From positions 16,314-80,313 of the forward strand of contig QYAI01000128.1 of the NCBI GenBank assembly GCA_003988855.1: a stretch of DNA of 64,000 nt, given 5' to 3'. The DNA is from Arachnopeziza araneosa. Taxonomy: Eukaryota; Ascomycota; Leotiomycetes; Helotiales; Arachnopezizaceae. This document shows, piece by piece, positions 36,619 to 48,480 of this stretch. Positions within the stretch are counted from its first letter, which is position 1. Every line of letters begins with the position of its first letter. A program made the position numbers and the translations under genes. Below the pieces are notes generated by a model. The model saw nothing but the letters and a program-made list of their open reading frames with translations. It did no database searches and had not been told where the DNA came from.

Positions 36619-37502
36619 CTATACAATTGTCTCCAGTTCCCGTGCATATCCCAAAGTATTCTCAATAGCCGTTTGACTAAGCTCTTTCTCATTGCCTTCC
36701 TCATCAACACTAGCCTTCAAGCTCTGATTTGGGAAGTATATCCGACCATCATTAATCAACCATCCTCTGCTCTGAGCGAATGAGATGACAGCTCCTTCAC
36801 TATCGAGGAAAAGAAGATTCTTTGTGGATGAGATTGGAAGTGATGGATAAGCGGTTTGACTGCAGGTTGCAATCTCATTGCGGATCTGGGATGTTAAGAT
36901 CTGGCGGTATTTGTAAGCTTCCATTTTCACCTTGGCGAAATACTCCAATGGAATGAATTCCTTACCTCACTGAAGACGCCGTATTCCTCACTAGGCACCT
37001 CCCGGCTCGCCATCGCCTTCCACACCAAATCATAGCTCCCCTCCATCAACCACCTCTCCAGCTTGATAGGATACCCAAGGTATCTGTCCTTCTCCACCGC
37101 AACTCCGTCCTTGCCCTGCCTCAACTCCAAACCCTCCAGTTCAGTGTGAAATCCGGCATAGTCTCCCTGCGTCAACAGTAGCAGTAGGTACAAGCCTGTG
37201 ATCTTGTTCTTCTCGGAATGCGCAGGTGAGAGACGCTCCGCAGGTAGCTCGTAGAAGGGCGTCAGTTGGTGTACATAGCGGGTGAAGGCAGCGGGGTCTT
37301 CGGCGCGGATGGAAAGAAGGGCGCCGTTCTCGAAGACCTCCCGGGCGAGAAGGAGTGTTGATGATGGGGTGTTGGGTTGGGGAGTGAGCACTTTGAGTTT
37401 GAGGAGGGTAATCTTGGCTTTTGAGAGCAGTGACGAGCTGTCAGAGTAGTTGTGTGAGGATTTGAGCTTGCGGAGGATATCTTGGAGTTCTCTTTCGGCC
37501 AT
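36619..37502 (-). CDS. RPN12: 26S proteasome regulatory subunit Rpn12
   Basis: Rpn12 is a lid subunit of the 19S regulatory particle and the last to join during lid assembly. Exons 37502-36966 and 36900-36619 (intron 65 bp) give 272 aa, as in yeast (274 aa). The CSN8/PSD8 PCI-like fold shows in LYLLLLLTQGDYAGFHTELE, YPIKLERWLMEGSYD and YPSLPISSTKNLLFLDSEG. The intron was set so that VFSE joins ILTSQIRNEIA, the family reading. The alternative short frame across the junction contains extra residues not seen in the family. The gene converges with COP1, with 240 bp between stops. Confidence 0.93.
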
Positions 37503-38198
37503 TTTAAAAGGTGGTTGTGAGGGTCGAGGCTTGGTGATGTTGCTAAAGGATGGAAGGCAGCTTTGGAGACGCGGTTGATGGCGCTAAAAGCCGGTCACGT
37601 GATAACAATTGGCAGCTTCCTCTTCCTTCCAAGGTTCCCTCCCGTCTTCCTTCCCTCATCGTCAATATTATGAATCGATTATTTGTCAACAAAGATGCTG
37701 TCTTTTCTAGCCCAGCTGATACGGGCGCAGTTGTTACGATAAGCTTTCCTAGCACTAGCATCGGTTCCATGGACAGAGGGAACTGAAATTTGTATTGGCA
37801 ACCTGCTTTCATCTTCTGCGAAAACACTGGGCCAACATAGAGTCATCTCAGACGCTTGATATCAGGTCTAGCTATGTTATCAGAGCTCAACAATTCACGA
37901 GCATAAATTTAGTCATGAGAAAAGTCCACGTAGAATGCTGCAGCACTCTATTCTTTTTTGATTAGACAAAATTCATTTAATAGCATAGATAACAAGGAAC
38001 GTGCAGTGTCACTTGGGGATTTCAAACACTGTAAATTCAAGCCTAAAGAATGTTCAGATTCAGTAGTTAGCTAACAAAGCTCGAGGCCATCCCGTCATTT
38101 CTCCCTGCCTCAAGAACAGAAGTGTGAAATCAAATAAGATATTAATATGAGTACGGATCTTGGGTGCTTTCATCTCTGCTCAGAGTTTTGATCTATAT
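37503..38198. other. Intergenic region, no gene seen
   Basis: About 700 bp between the RPN12 start and the stop of the GLEYA-type gene. It holds the RPN12 promoter and AT-rich 3' sequence. The frame 37543-37827 is not recognisable. Confidence 0.45.
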
Positions 38199-39286
38199 TT
38201 ACGACTCTTGTAGCCAATTCGCATAAGCCGTTGCTGTCACCCCATCACAAGAAAACCGCACAATAGCGTTGTTTCCAGTTGTTTGTTGGCCAAGAATTAC
38301 CGTTTCATCCGGTGCTGAAATTGTCAACGCTGCCGCCCCGGGTCCTCCCCCATTTGTATAGATGATTCTAAGGGGGTAGTACGTTCCAGCTTGCAATGTT
38401 GTCGTGAAAGCCTTGTAACCAAAGTACTCACCGTCAGCAACCTCCCAATTTGCGTTCTGACGAATCCAGCCCGAACATGCCAATGGCCCAAGCCAGATAT
38501 CGATAATGTTATCGCCTAATGTAACGGCGAAGGTGTAGGTGCCACTCTGAGATGCATATAGATATCCACGATACACAAGGGCTATGTAGCCTGTATCCAA
38601 TAACTCCGGGCTACCATAAACACAGTCATTGTTCCCATTAGCACTGTTGAAACCAAAAGTTGTGGTCTCGGTTGGCCACTCTAAATATGCTGTTTTGAAC
38701 AGTGTTGGATCAAAATTTGCATATCCTATGACGACATCAGAGAACGGACTGTAAAATACTCCGACCTAAGTTGTCGCAGGATGCGATAAACGTCGATGTG
38801 GCGGTTGCAGTTGTCGTAACTGTTATTGAGGGAGTTGCAATGGTGATAGTCGCAGCTGGATAACCCGCACGAGTGCAGCTGCTGCTGTAGGCAGCGTCAT
38901 TCACACACCAAGTTGCGTAGGTAGGTTTTAATGGAGCAGAAGTTACTGTAGCTTGGCGGGCGTTGATGATTTTGCCATCTGAGCCAACAGCCACTGTCGA
39001 TGTGATCGAGGCAGTCACGATGACGGTGATAGTTCTGGGATAGGTTAGACAACTGGAATACATGATGGAAAGTTGAATCATGATTGACTCACGTTGCCTG
39101 AGGTGTAACCGTACTTGTCATGAACTTTGAGCAGTCCGCTAGACGAACAGAGAGGGATGGCTTATACACAGTTGAAGTCTGTAAAATTCCATTGAAACAA
39201 TTGTCTGCTTTGCAGGCAGCCCTCTCGACAACGAAAGCGTGGGCAGATGCAACGCAAGCCACGAAAAAGAACTGAGTGGCCTTCAT
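38199..39286 (-). pseudogene. Secreted GLEYA/PA14-type protein, apparently frameshifted
   Basis: GLEYA domains are fungal carbohydrate-binding, adhesin-like modules. The product begins with a signal peptide (MKATQFFFVACVASAHAF) followed by the CKADNC cysteine pattern common in such secreted proteins. Exon 1 is 39286-39093 and the intron is 39092-39035. Exon 2 continues through a Thr-rich linker and ASCDNLG at about 38765, where the frame must shift to continue into VGVFYSPFSD and the C-terminal domain. That domain has YIALVYRGYLYASQSGTYTF, CSGW, ADGEYFGYKAF and a Gly-rich calcium-loop-like GGGPG. No standard-size intron repairs the shift, so I read a 1-2 base indel or a sequencing error. Both halves are otherwise well preserved. 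Confidence 0.7.
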
Positions 39287-42200
39287 GCTTTGATGATAGG
39301 AAATCCACTAAGATGATTAAAATATGAAAGAACGCAGCATTCAGCTGGTTTCGATAATGACAGTGGTGAAGGTGAAGATTCATCATTCTCCGGGGATGTC
39401 GCAACTGATATACACGTATTCAGGAGGTGCTAGGAATAACTTTAATTGAAATACGCCTGGCAAAGATGTGTTGAATATAATATTGAAATGCCTCGGCTGA
39501 AGATGCTAGATATTCCTGTCGGAGTATAGAATCAAAGCTTTGTATGGGACAAGCCGCCTTTTCTCAAGGAGGCTTGAAAAGTACATGTAAAAGGGTGGGT
39601 AAAAGCCACCAGCGCACCAGTCCTTCGATCAGTCTTTTGTGTTCAGTCAGAACAGCCTCGGAAACCAATTTTTACTGAAACATGCTATCATCACTTCCGC
39701 ATTCACCGTTGTTCCGTAGGTAAACCCGCTCAAATGACTCATGGTTACACGTTTACGGTGGTAATGAGGCGGCATAATGATAGTAGGACGGGTATAAAAT
39801 GTTTGGGACTGTGCTTCTGAGGACACTTTTTGCGTCGGTATCTCCGCCAGCCAGCCCTATCTGCGATTTTGATTCTCCTTTTGTCGATCTTCAGAGATGG
39901 CTTCCCTGCAGGAGCATGATCAAGGAGCAACCGCTTCTTTAGGTTTACGGCTGGAGTAGGGGTCTTTTCTGACGCAAGGCTCTTCAAGCCAATTGAAAAC
40001 ACGCGCCAACTCGAGTTGGCTGATGCCCTGCCAAACAACACTCTTCTGGGACAAAACTGTACGAAGCAAAACAATAGTGTTGTGTTTCAAAATGGCATGT
40101 CTTATATATTTAGATACGGTCCCCGAGGAGCATTTCCTCGGTTACACTTCGGATGCGTGCGTAAGACACCAAGTACTCATAAACAATAGTTGCAGACCCC
40201 TACTTTAAGAAATTCTTCAGGTAAGGGGTACCTAATTGGTCCACTACCCGCTTGATCTCAAATAAATAACCAAAACAGCTTTTACCCTTCTTGGAAATCG
40301 CGACAAATCTGGCTTATTTAAGCATTTCTATTTTGCAAAACTTGAAACTTTTTGACTTTAATTTGCACGGCTGCCAGTAAATGCTACGGCTAATGCTCAA
40401 TGACGATTTGATTTATCAAAACCTTCACCTAGATACAGAATCCGCACAACTTTGCCGAAATCTGCCAGCAGGATGGGCTAGGTTTAATCGCTAGCATGGG
40501 TCTCGAGTGAGCGGGTACGGTCCGGCTCCCGCCTGAAGAAGAAGCTTTGTGGCTGGACTATTGCATCGTGGCAAGCGCATGGTGGGCCGCTAGCCGTTGG
40601 TGGAAGACGGCTTGGTTCACTTAGATGGCTAACCGGAGTTTATTTCTAGAGGAAAAGAAAATAAAGGGCTCAGGAGTCAGGAGCAGGAGTTGAAATCTTG
40701 AGAGATATTTCCAGCCTGAGTAACAAGACACATAAATTTGTGAGCAGGTCGAAACCACACCAAGAGGTTTTAAAAATCTCATCGGCAATTTACCATCGGA
40801 CTATCTGAACTATCACCGCTGAAGTCCGGATCTCGGATCAGGGAGAGAATTATAGAAAATGATCGCCCTCGATGCTCTTCTCAAGAGAGCGATGCCGTTG
40901 GGAGAGCTTGGTTGAAATCTTGATGCTTGTTAAACTCTCAATGGGCGTATATTTTTCTTGCAATAATAACGCCACGAAAAATTCTCGGAAAGAGAGGAGT
41001 TGGCGGCCCTACTGAAGTGCAGACAAAGAGAAGAAAGATGCAGCATAGGTTGGGGGAGTTGAAAGCTGTTATTCAGATTCGATCTAGAAAATGACGAGCA
41101 ACAACGCATTTTGCAACAAGCAGGTTCTTCTCGTGTGTCTAGGTTCTTTTCAAGACCGAAATTCGTCTTCTAATCTGCTCGGACTGACTTCTCAAAGATT
41201 CATTAGGCTCTTCAACAACAGTGCTCCCGGTCTAGTGCTTCCTTTCAATCCTCCTATCCAAAGTTAAACCATTGGATGAGCAAAAGCGGTGGAATGCAGT
41301 CTTACGATTGCCAATCAGATTGAAATATAGCATCTTTATAGTACAGCATTTCGATTGTGTAGGCTCGTAATACCTCCTTCCGCATTCCATAGATAAATCC
41401 TTTCTACTCATAAAACCGTCTAGGCTTTTGACGAGCATATTATATTCTTGGAATTAGCCATGGATCCTCAACAGCTCCTTTGCTCCCAAAGCGTATCTTC
41501 GTGCGTCTGAAACTCTCCCGACGGCTTGCAGGGTACACACCTCTCTTGTATGGCTCGCCCATTCAGAAATGGTTGGGTATGGAAAATTGTGGGAGTCTTG
41601 CTATATACAACTCTGAGAGCCTGAGATGTTATGTGACCTTGTTTATTTCTGCTTGCTGCCAACAGACGTTGATTGAAACGTTCCGTATTCAAGTCATGTA
41701 CTCCATGAGTACTTGATAGACTAGCTTTTTCCTTCTTGAACTCAATGCTGATAACCTTGCTCTTAACTTTGCTGGCTTGAATTATGTAGAAGCGGTTTTT
41801 GCTTTCTTGCTAACTGAACCGGCTTTCCCTTCTCTTCGCTACAACGAGGATGGTTCTCCTTTCAAAGAATTAAAATACTTGCAATTGTTGAATCTTCTCC
41901 AGGCTCTGATATTTTGCTACTTGTATAGTTAACACTGTTCTCTACCATGATAGAAAGTTACGTCTCTTGCTTTGACTTGCATTCATACCCATATACTTTA
42001 CTCTCATTCCTTCCATGTCTGCTTTGTTGTCCTTTTGAGGGCTTCTATTGTAGCCATAAGACTTAGATTATGCTCTCGTCATTGTGGTTTGGTTCTCTAG
42101 CAGAAGATATTGTACTTTCCGGCTTTTGAACTAGAATTCTGGGGGAGGGTCAAGTGTGAGACTGATCCTCTAGCGTAACCATCTTGAGTTGATATCCTAA

Positions 42201-42903
42201 ACCTTTCCCTGATGAATGATAACAGAGTGTGAACACTTCGTGCGAAGTTGTCCTGGTTCAAAGAGCTTGGGGTCGTTGATTTCGTGGTTTCGTCATGTCT
42301 TGAAGACTTTTTTTTAAAATCAGTAAATATTTAAAAAACTTTTCCAGTTAGCTTATGCAGATAAGGGAACTTGGCTGACTTGCTCTTTGTCGGAATTCAT
42401 AAACGAGCTGAGTCATAATTGAGAGTATTGTGGTTCTATGCTACTAAAGGATTGTAATGTGGCGATTGTGTGTATTCGATCAAATATTTAGTCTATGCTT
42501 GTGCGAGTAGTATTCAAGCAATTCTTGACTGCAGAGACGTTCGACTCCGGAAGGAATAAACTGTTAGAAAACGATAAGTACCACTTTGTACATCCTATCC
42601 ATAATAAGCCTAGGTGATCTTATCTTATCGGTTTGCAGCCGTTTCGATAAGAGTAGGAAACCTCAAAATGGTAGCCTCGTCTCTTTCTTTTCCTTAACAC
42701 CCCCTCACAATTAACACCTCCTTTCCATCGCAACCCTAGCACCCAGGGGTCTTACATCAACTTCTCAGCACCTCCTTGCTCCGTAATTCTTCTCATTGGC
42801 TAATTACAAACAAATTGTCTCCGACGCTTTTGTCGCACCCGTGCTGAAATACAAGAAGAAATATTCCTCTGTGCGCACACTTGAGTCTTTGGCAAACATC
42901 TAG
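39287..42903. other. 3.6-kb AT-rich intergenic stretch, no gene supported
   Basis: Only short frames appear (39745-40074 minus, 41232-41438 minus, 41480-41716 plus) with no recognisable protein. There is a Thr/Ser-like bias from AT-rich codons only. The stretch separates the conserved block from the accessory block and may contain decayed repeats that I cannot identify. Confidence 0.5.
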
Positions 42904-43038
42904 GCGTCTTAAGTACCAACTCCCTATACTCTCGACGCCATCCACTTAAGCGTCCGAAGTACCAACTACCGTTACTCGAAGCTAATCACTTAAGCGTCCG
43001 AAGTACCAGCTACCTGTATCCTCGAAGCCAATCACTTC
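42904..43038. repeat. Tandem repeat, three copies of about 45 bp
   Basis: Three head-to-tail units of 44-46 bp begin gcgtcttaag, gcgtccgaag and gcgtccgaag at 42904, 42950 and 42994. Each continues with aagtaccaactacc-like, ctcgaagc-like and caatcactt-like strings. Copies 2 and 3 are the most alike. No coding frame crosses them convincingly. Confidence 0.75.
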
Positions 43039-44519
43039 GACAGAACACAACACTACTGATATTAAAGTCTAACAAGGTACGTAATAAAACTGGTGTCCCG
43101 TTCTCTTTTCTCGAATTCCAAACATAAGCGCACTTTCGATCTCTACACTGGTACTGGCGTTTCCACCACCTCTCCGCATGCGTTTGATAGCCTCTCCCTC
43201 TACACTTGATCAATACGGGTGCACCATCAAATACTTCAAGACTAAGAGCTCTGGTTTGTCTTTTATCTATCACAGGAAGTGTTATTGAAAGTCGCTCTAC
43301 ATCTAAAAAACAGGAGTACACCTTCGATCTTCACATTTAGATTTCTGCTTTATTGCCTTTTGCAAGAGCTTCACTAACATTTCCTTCATATTAGCAAACT
43401 AAAACACAACTTCAATCATATCAGCAGTCTTACTTCCTCCGTTAATACTAGGTATGTTTTACCACTCTACTACAACTATCCTCTCTACAAGAGTTAGCCA
43501 TATGTCCACGATCTTCTTATTGCTCTTTCAGATGAAGCATCCTATGCTATTTCTTTATTGCCAAGAATGGCTGTACCTTCAGGTGCAACTTTGGGGCTTT
43601 CTTCTCGCATTTTCAGTAACCTGTTTCAGAATAGCAGTGTCAACAATGACACTGTATTACGGAATAGTAATTTTTCTGTCATCTGACAAACTTGCCGCTT
43701 TCCGAGTTCCCATTCCTAATTCCGGAACGATGGTCTTGTCTTATGGTGTCAGGTAGTCCTTGATTCACATATTACGCATGCCCATCTTGCATCGCCCTTT
43801 TATGTATGCTACAGTTTTCTTTATCGGTACTCTCTCAAAAAATCTCTTACTACACAACACTCTCATTATTCAAAGTCATTAGGTTGCCTACCCTTTTCTT
43901 CACACAAGCAATAACTCTTAATAAAGAGTTTTTATTAGTCACTAGTTATTCCTCAATCCCTCAGCTCTGCACTGGATTCAAGGTACCTCTATTTGCAGGA
44001 TAGACTTGAAAAAAAGAGGCTGTCTTCACAATCTCCTCTTTATTTCGTGTCACCCATATCTCACGCAAGGGGATTTATTTTTGCAAAGAAATAAGTCTAA
44101 ACCTATTTGCTTATTTGTGAATTTCAAAATCCAATTCGTTTTCGTTTCGAAGTATTCCAAAGTGAATTTGATTATTTTCAACTTCAATGGAAGTAACTTC
44201 TATTATTATCTGACCCTTTCGCTCCAACCGTATTCTACTCGGCAATCGAGCTCTGCTCTCCTCAATTCCTTATCTTATTCACGTCTCACAAATGATTACA
44301 CCCTATCCTCTGCTTTCATTATGTCGCCCCTAAGAACATTTAAGTTCTTCTACCCCTTTCTCTGACTCATGTAATAATTTCTAACCATTATTTTCTCCTG
44401 GAAGGTGCACTCATTAATTTATAAATATACTTAATTTACGATAATAATTTTCAAACTACAATTCAGAGATATTTGAGAGAGGAGACGTATGCTAACTTTT
44501 CTTCGGAGAAAATAGAACC
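43039..44519. other. Upstream region of SANT/Myb-like copy 2
   Basis: About 1.5 kb, AT-rich toward the gene. Short frames (43454-43756, 44006-44365) have leucine/phenylalanine-rich translations typical of AT-rich DNA and no family resemblance. A gctaac string and ttcggag just before the start could be the end of a 5'-UTR intron. Confidence 0.4.
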
Positions 44520-46331
44520 ATGCCCGAGCGAAAACCTGACAAGAGAAAGAGACGCTCAGTCTCTAAGCTGCCAAATAGTGCATGGGCTTTGGGACAAGCT
44601 GCTGCAAGACGCGAAGCTGAGGTTGCCCGCGCCATCAAGAGTGTCCAACCTAATAGTAATCCTCAACTACGCAGCAGTACTCGATCAAGCAATAGTGCTC
44701 AACCAGCCAACAGCACTCAACCTGCACAGTCTCCTTCAGTTACTCGGGTTAAAATAACTACTCGCAACAACACTGCTCGTGCAAACCAGACTAGCCAAGG
44801 TACAGAGAGTCATCAGATTGCCCGGCCACCTGTCTACCAAGCTCCTCATGAGGACCAGCTTTTCACGGTTGCCGATACAACTTGTCCTAACGCTGCTAAC
44901 CACAAAATTGGCGAGCTGTGCCACACTTGTCGAGGAATTTCAATGCCCTGGGGTGTTCGGCTTCCGATTGCCCGAGTAGATGATGGAACCGATATTACCA
45001 TAGGTCCACCAGGATCACTTCTCGACGGAGTTGAGCTTAGAAGCGAGACAGCTGTGGCGGTACTTTCAGTTGTGGCCACCCTCAGAGCAAGCGCAAAATC
45101 TTACTCCTCCGTCTCAGGATTAGACCAACTCATTGTGCCGCATGGCCCTTCTGCTACTGCCGGTATTCGCATTGCTCAGCTCTATGACATGGTCGTTGCC
45201 TCTGCAGCTGATAACCAGATCCCATCTATCGCCGACATCATTGATAATGCTTTGGGCGACCCATCAGCTACATTTGATGGGCATTTGACTCGAATTAATC
45301 GCCAATTTAAGAGCCCATACTACGATGGAAGTGATTTCAGCAAGCCTACTAAGAAGTCCCGAATTTCCCAAAATATGGCAACAAAAGGCATTGGTCAGAC
45401 CCTATTTGAGGACATCGAAGATGGTCTTAGTTCTAGTGAACTATCTGAATTATCTGAACTATCTGAACTATCTGAACTATCTGAACTATCTGGACTATCT
45501 GAACTATCTGAAATCGACGATGACGAGCTGGGCGACGACGAATTGATCATGGTCACTAGAAAACCAAAGCTCAATCTCAACAAATTCCACCGACCTCCAA
45601 TGGAGAAAGGATATTGGGAATTTCTAGAGGGAAAGGATCTTTCCGACCCCATTCTCGGTATCCCCGATGTTTCCAAGTTCTTTATTTTTCGCAGATTAAT
45701 CACAGATCCAGGCAAAGCAGATATTCGAGAGTATCCTTTGTGGAGAAGCTTTGATTGGTCTAACCCGGATGATGTTATGGCCCTTAAGAAGCATAGGGCG
45801 CAGAATCGACATCGTGTTGAAGGTGCCATTTCGCAACCTCGTCCTGGTTGGTCCCAAGCTGAGAAGGACGTTCTCAAAACCCTGGTGGCTTCTGCTTTGG
45901 CTCAGGGAAAAACCAAAAAGACAATCGACTGGGCTGCGATTGCATACAATCTCTTCAAGCATTTTGAGGGTGTGGTTCAGAAGGAGGGTAGTAAGATGGC
46001 CGAGACGACCAAATTGGTGAATGGTGTTGAGGTGAAGACTGGAAGCGCTGGCGCTGCCCTTAAAACCCTGGCGTATGATCGAAATGGCACCCTTCTCAGA
46101 CTTCCGCACATTATACGGGGTGCGGCTGAGAAATATGCAGATATCAAGAAGTTGCTTGACGACTCAAAGCCAAAGAAGAAGGCCGTGTTGGCCAAAGAGA
46201 AAGAAGATGAGGAGGAAGAAGATGAAGAGGAAGAGGAAGATGAAATGGAAGAGTCGGAGCCAAAGCGTGCTCGCCGACACGACCGTCCTCCTCCCTCTGA
46301 TGACGCTGACGATGCTATTCCCTGCCGTTAG
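44520..46331 (+). CDS. SANT/Myb-like orphan family protein, copy 2
   Basis: A single exon of 603 aa, paralogous to the gene at 23365-24853. Shared blocks in the same order are GELCHTCRGISMPWGVRLP (CxxC plus PWG), GYWEFLEGKDLSDPILG, REYPLWRSFDWSNPDDVMAL, and the Trp-anchored helical segment PGWSQAEKDVLKTLV ... TIDWAAIAYNLFKHF. It differs in a longer Ser/Asn/Gln-rich N-terminus with a basic start (PERKPDKRKRRS), an acidic Glu/Asp tail and an added KRARRH nuclear-signal-like end. A run of Glu-Leu-Ser repeats sits near residue 310. Function is unknown. The domain order suggests nuclear DNA or chromatin binding. Coding quality is good throughout, with no stops or frameshifts. Confidence 0.78.
   Translation: MPERKPDKRKRRSVSKLPNSAWALGQAAARREAEVARAIKSVQPNSNPQLRSSTRSSNSAQPANSTQPAQSPSVTRVKITTRNNTARANQTSQGTESHQIARPPVYQAPHEDQLFTVADTTCPNAANHKIGELCHTCRGISMPWGVRLPIARVDDGTDITIGPPGSLLDGVELRSETAVAVLSVVATLRASAKSYSSVSGLDQLIVPHGPSATAGIRIAQLYDMVVASAADNQIPSIADIIDNALGDPSATFDGHLTRINRQFKSPYYDGSDFSKPTKKSRISQNMATKGIGQTLFEDIEDGLSSSELSELSELSELSELSELSGLSELSEIDDDELGDDELIMVTRKPKLNLNKFHRPPMEKGYWEFLEGKDLSDPILGIPDVSKFFIFRRLITDPGKADIREYPLWRSFDWSNPDDVMALKKHRAQNRHRVEGAISQPRPGWSQAEKDVLKTLVASALAQGKTKKTIDWAAIAYNLFKHFEGVVQKEGSKMAETTKLVNGVEVKTGSAGAALKTLAYDRNGTLLRLPHIIRGAAEKYADIKKLLDDSKPKKKAVLAKEKEDEEEEDEEEEEDEMEESEPKRARRHDRPPPSDDADDAIPCR
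45438..45512 (+). repeat. 9-bp minisatellite coding (Glu-Leu-Ser)n
   Basis: Eight tandem 9-bp units based on gaactatct lie inside the coding sequence of SANT/Myb-like copy 2. One unit is gaattatct (silent) and one is ggactatct (Glu to Gly). The 9-bp length keeps the frame, so copy-number change would only lengthen or shorten the protein. Confidence 0.9.
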
Positions 46332-47388
46332 GCAGAAAATTGCTGCCTTTCCTGTCTTCGGGCAATCAAAAATGTTTCCTTATTATTATTATTATTCTCT
46401 TTCCACTTCTTTCAACACTCGGCGAAGTGATAATTGGGTTACATGTCTGCCCTTGGGATGGACATTGTGAGTGGTCTTTCTGAGCGTCAATATGGAGGAG
46501 CGAAGCTTGTAGTAGTAAAGGTCAGCAATGAAAAATCCATGAAAACTTCTCTTTCTTGGCCATAACAAGAGTTCAGATTTCATTATATGTGGAGTTATAT
46601 CATCGTCGACAAGTGTGAATTCTAATTGAAGAGTATCTAGTACTTGATTCCCTAGCCCTTCAAGCCTGCAAAATGGAAATAATAGTAGCTTCGAGTGTCG
46701 TTGATCGCTACGTACTTTGAGAAATAAGTATTTGACACTTATTTTCTATTAACTGTACATGGTCAACGCAGAACCAATTGCAAGTCATATCGTTCGTCGT
46801 CTTCCAAGAATCTCAAGAGGTATCACCTACGCAGTCGAGTCTTTTTGTACAATGAAGTCAATAGCAACTTCTTACACCGAGTATCATTCAGATAGTATCA
46901 TGCTACTTCAAACCCCAACGTCTTCATTGAAACCACGATTTACAACCTCAAACAATCAATGGGGATGAGTGGATGCGGTGGAATTATGATCAAGTATGAA
47001 AGTTATTCACTCATGTCTATTATGCTGGTATGGAAATACCAAGTTTTTGGACCAAGGCAGAATGAAATCGGGGCTAGATCGAGACTCATCAGAAAGTGCT
47101 GACGGACTGTAAAGCCAAGAAAGCTTCTGGTGGCCTCGAGGAGAGAAGTCTTTGATCACAGTGCTGTGTCTTAAATATCTTTTTTTTATGAGAATAGAAC
47201 TGCTTTCGTAGTTCACGTTCATTCTCATTCTGAAGCATTATTTATCCCGAGATGTCTGAATAGAATGACAGTGGCCCTTAATTCTCTCCGATGACTCTGA
47301 ACAGCTTCCCTCTCCATCTTTATCATTTGCCCCCTTCCCTCCACAATCTTTTCACTTTTCCCAGCAAGCTTTTCTCATGTGCTTATAA
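46332..47388. other. Intergenic region, no gene seen
   Basis: About 1 kb between copy 2 and the esterase relic. It includes a short (tta)n-like run near 46380. The short frames are not recognisable. Confidence 0.45.
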
Positions 47389-48480
47389 TTAAATCTGATG
47401 CGCGCCCAACAAGGGATTGAGCACCTGTGTTCTGAAACTCGCAGGCTTCTTCGCTCCGTCCCAATTTTTGGGATATGCTCTGGAAATTATATTTGCCATC
47501 TCATTCCAGAACTCGCAATTAATTGTGGTAGCTTGGTTATCGGATCCTAGCTTGTTAAAGTCAGGGGCGGCATAATCCAAGCCAATCCGCAATGTGTTTG
47601 CTGTCTCGTTGCCGTCATCAACGGCCGCCTCCCACTTAACGTTATCGAGATACCCGAGATGGTTCGGATCGCCAGTCAATGCGAATCCTGCAAAGTATTG
47701 TTGATAATATGGCGCAAGATAATGCCATATAGTTTCAAGGATTTTGCCAATGAATTCTGGTAATTTGCGATCGACTCTTTTGACGAGGTGGGAGATATCG
47801 ACATCTCGATTCCAAATGATAGGAAACGGATCGAATCCGTGTTGAGCAGTTGGAATTTCATACCGTGCAGCATAGACATGAGATACATTCTTGTATGCCT
47901 GGTAAGCCTAGTAGTTGTTACAAACAAATGTCGAGTCACGCAACACTGCCCTTGTGCGCCTTTTTTGGTCCTTATCATATGCATCTGATGGGTATTGTAG
48001 TTCGATAAGCATTCTTTCTTGGCTAAGCTTATCGCCAGGGAATGTATAACCTACGAATGTCGTAAAATCAGATTCTGTTTTCACCCAGTCGGCGAGAAAT
48101 AAACTTGCTTCGTCAAAGTCATGAGAAAGCACTAGCGAGCTGACGTTCACATGTTGACCTGAGCGTCGAAGTTAATAACATCTTGAGACTTAGATACAAT
48201 CAGAGACTTAGGTAGGTATTGTCAAGGAATGAGAGATAATAAATAGAAGGAATAGATTACCTTTCTTTAATAAGGCATCAACAGCAGGTCCAAACGGAAA
48301 CATGCCTTTAGCTAAGCTGTCGCTGGCTCACTGCTTGTATTACTCAACGGATATTGTTTCCAGCATCAGATCAGCGCTTTGTGGTTCTGACGAATCGAGG
48401 ACACAGTTCGACGATGCGAGTCTAGAACGCGGATCGATCACAAGCTACTCGAAAGTTGCGAGCTGATTGAACAAAGGACA
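47389..48480 (-). pseudogene. Type-B carboxylesterase/lipase relic (5' truncated, in-frame stops)
   Basis: The reading frame resembles the C-terminal half of fungal secreted carboxylesterases: FPFGPAVDALL, then DFDEASLFLADWV (the 'N.DE...F' block), DSTFVCNNY, YEIPTAQHGFDPFP (bearing the catalytic-His-like QHG) and a final LGYLDNVKWEA stretch. One intron, 48260-48159, joins the first two blocks in frame. The frame then runs to 47389 but is broken by TAG at 47910-47908. Upstream of the intron are TAA at 48342-48340, TGA at 48330-48328 and TAG at 48447-48445. The catalytic Ser region (GESAGG) is not found upstream. The gene is therefore dead, unless the stops are errors. Confidence 0.72.

Noticed and set aside
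36927..36965. Continuation of the RPN12 first-exon frame (VRNSFHWSISPR)
   Set aside because: It reads into an intron; splicing to 36900 restores the conserved Rpn12 sequence.
39745..40074. 109-codon minus-strand frame
   Set aside because: Arg/Lys-rich translation without motif, in an AT-rich desert; likely chance.
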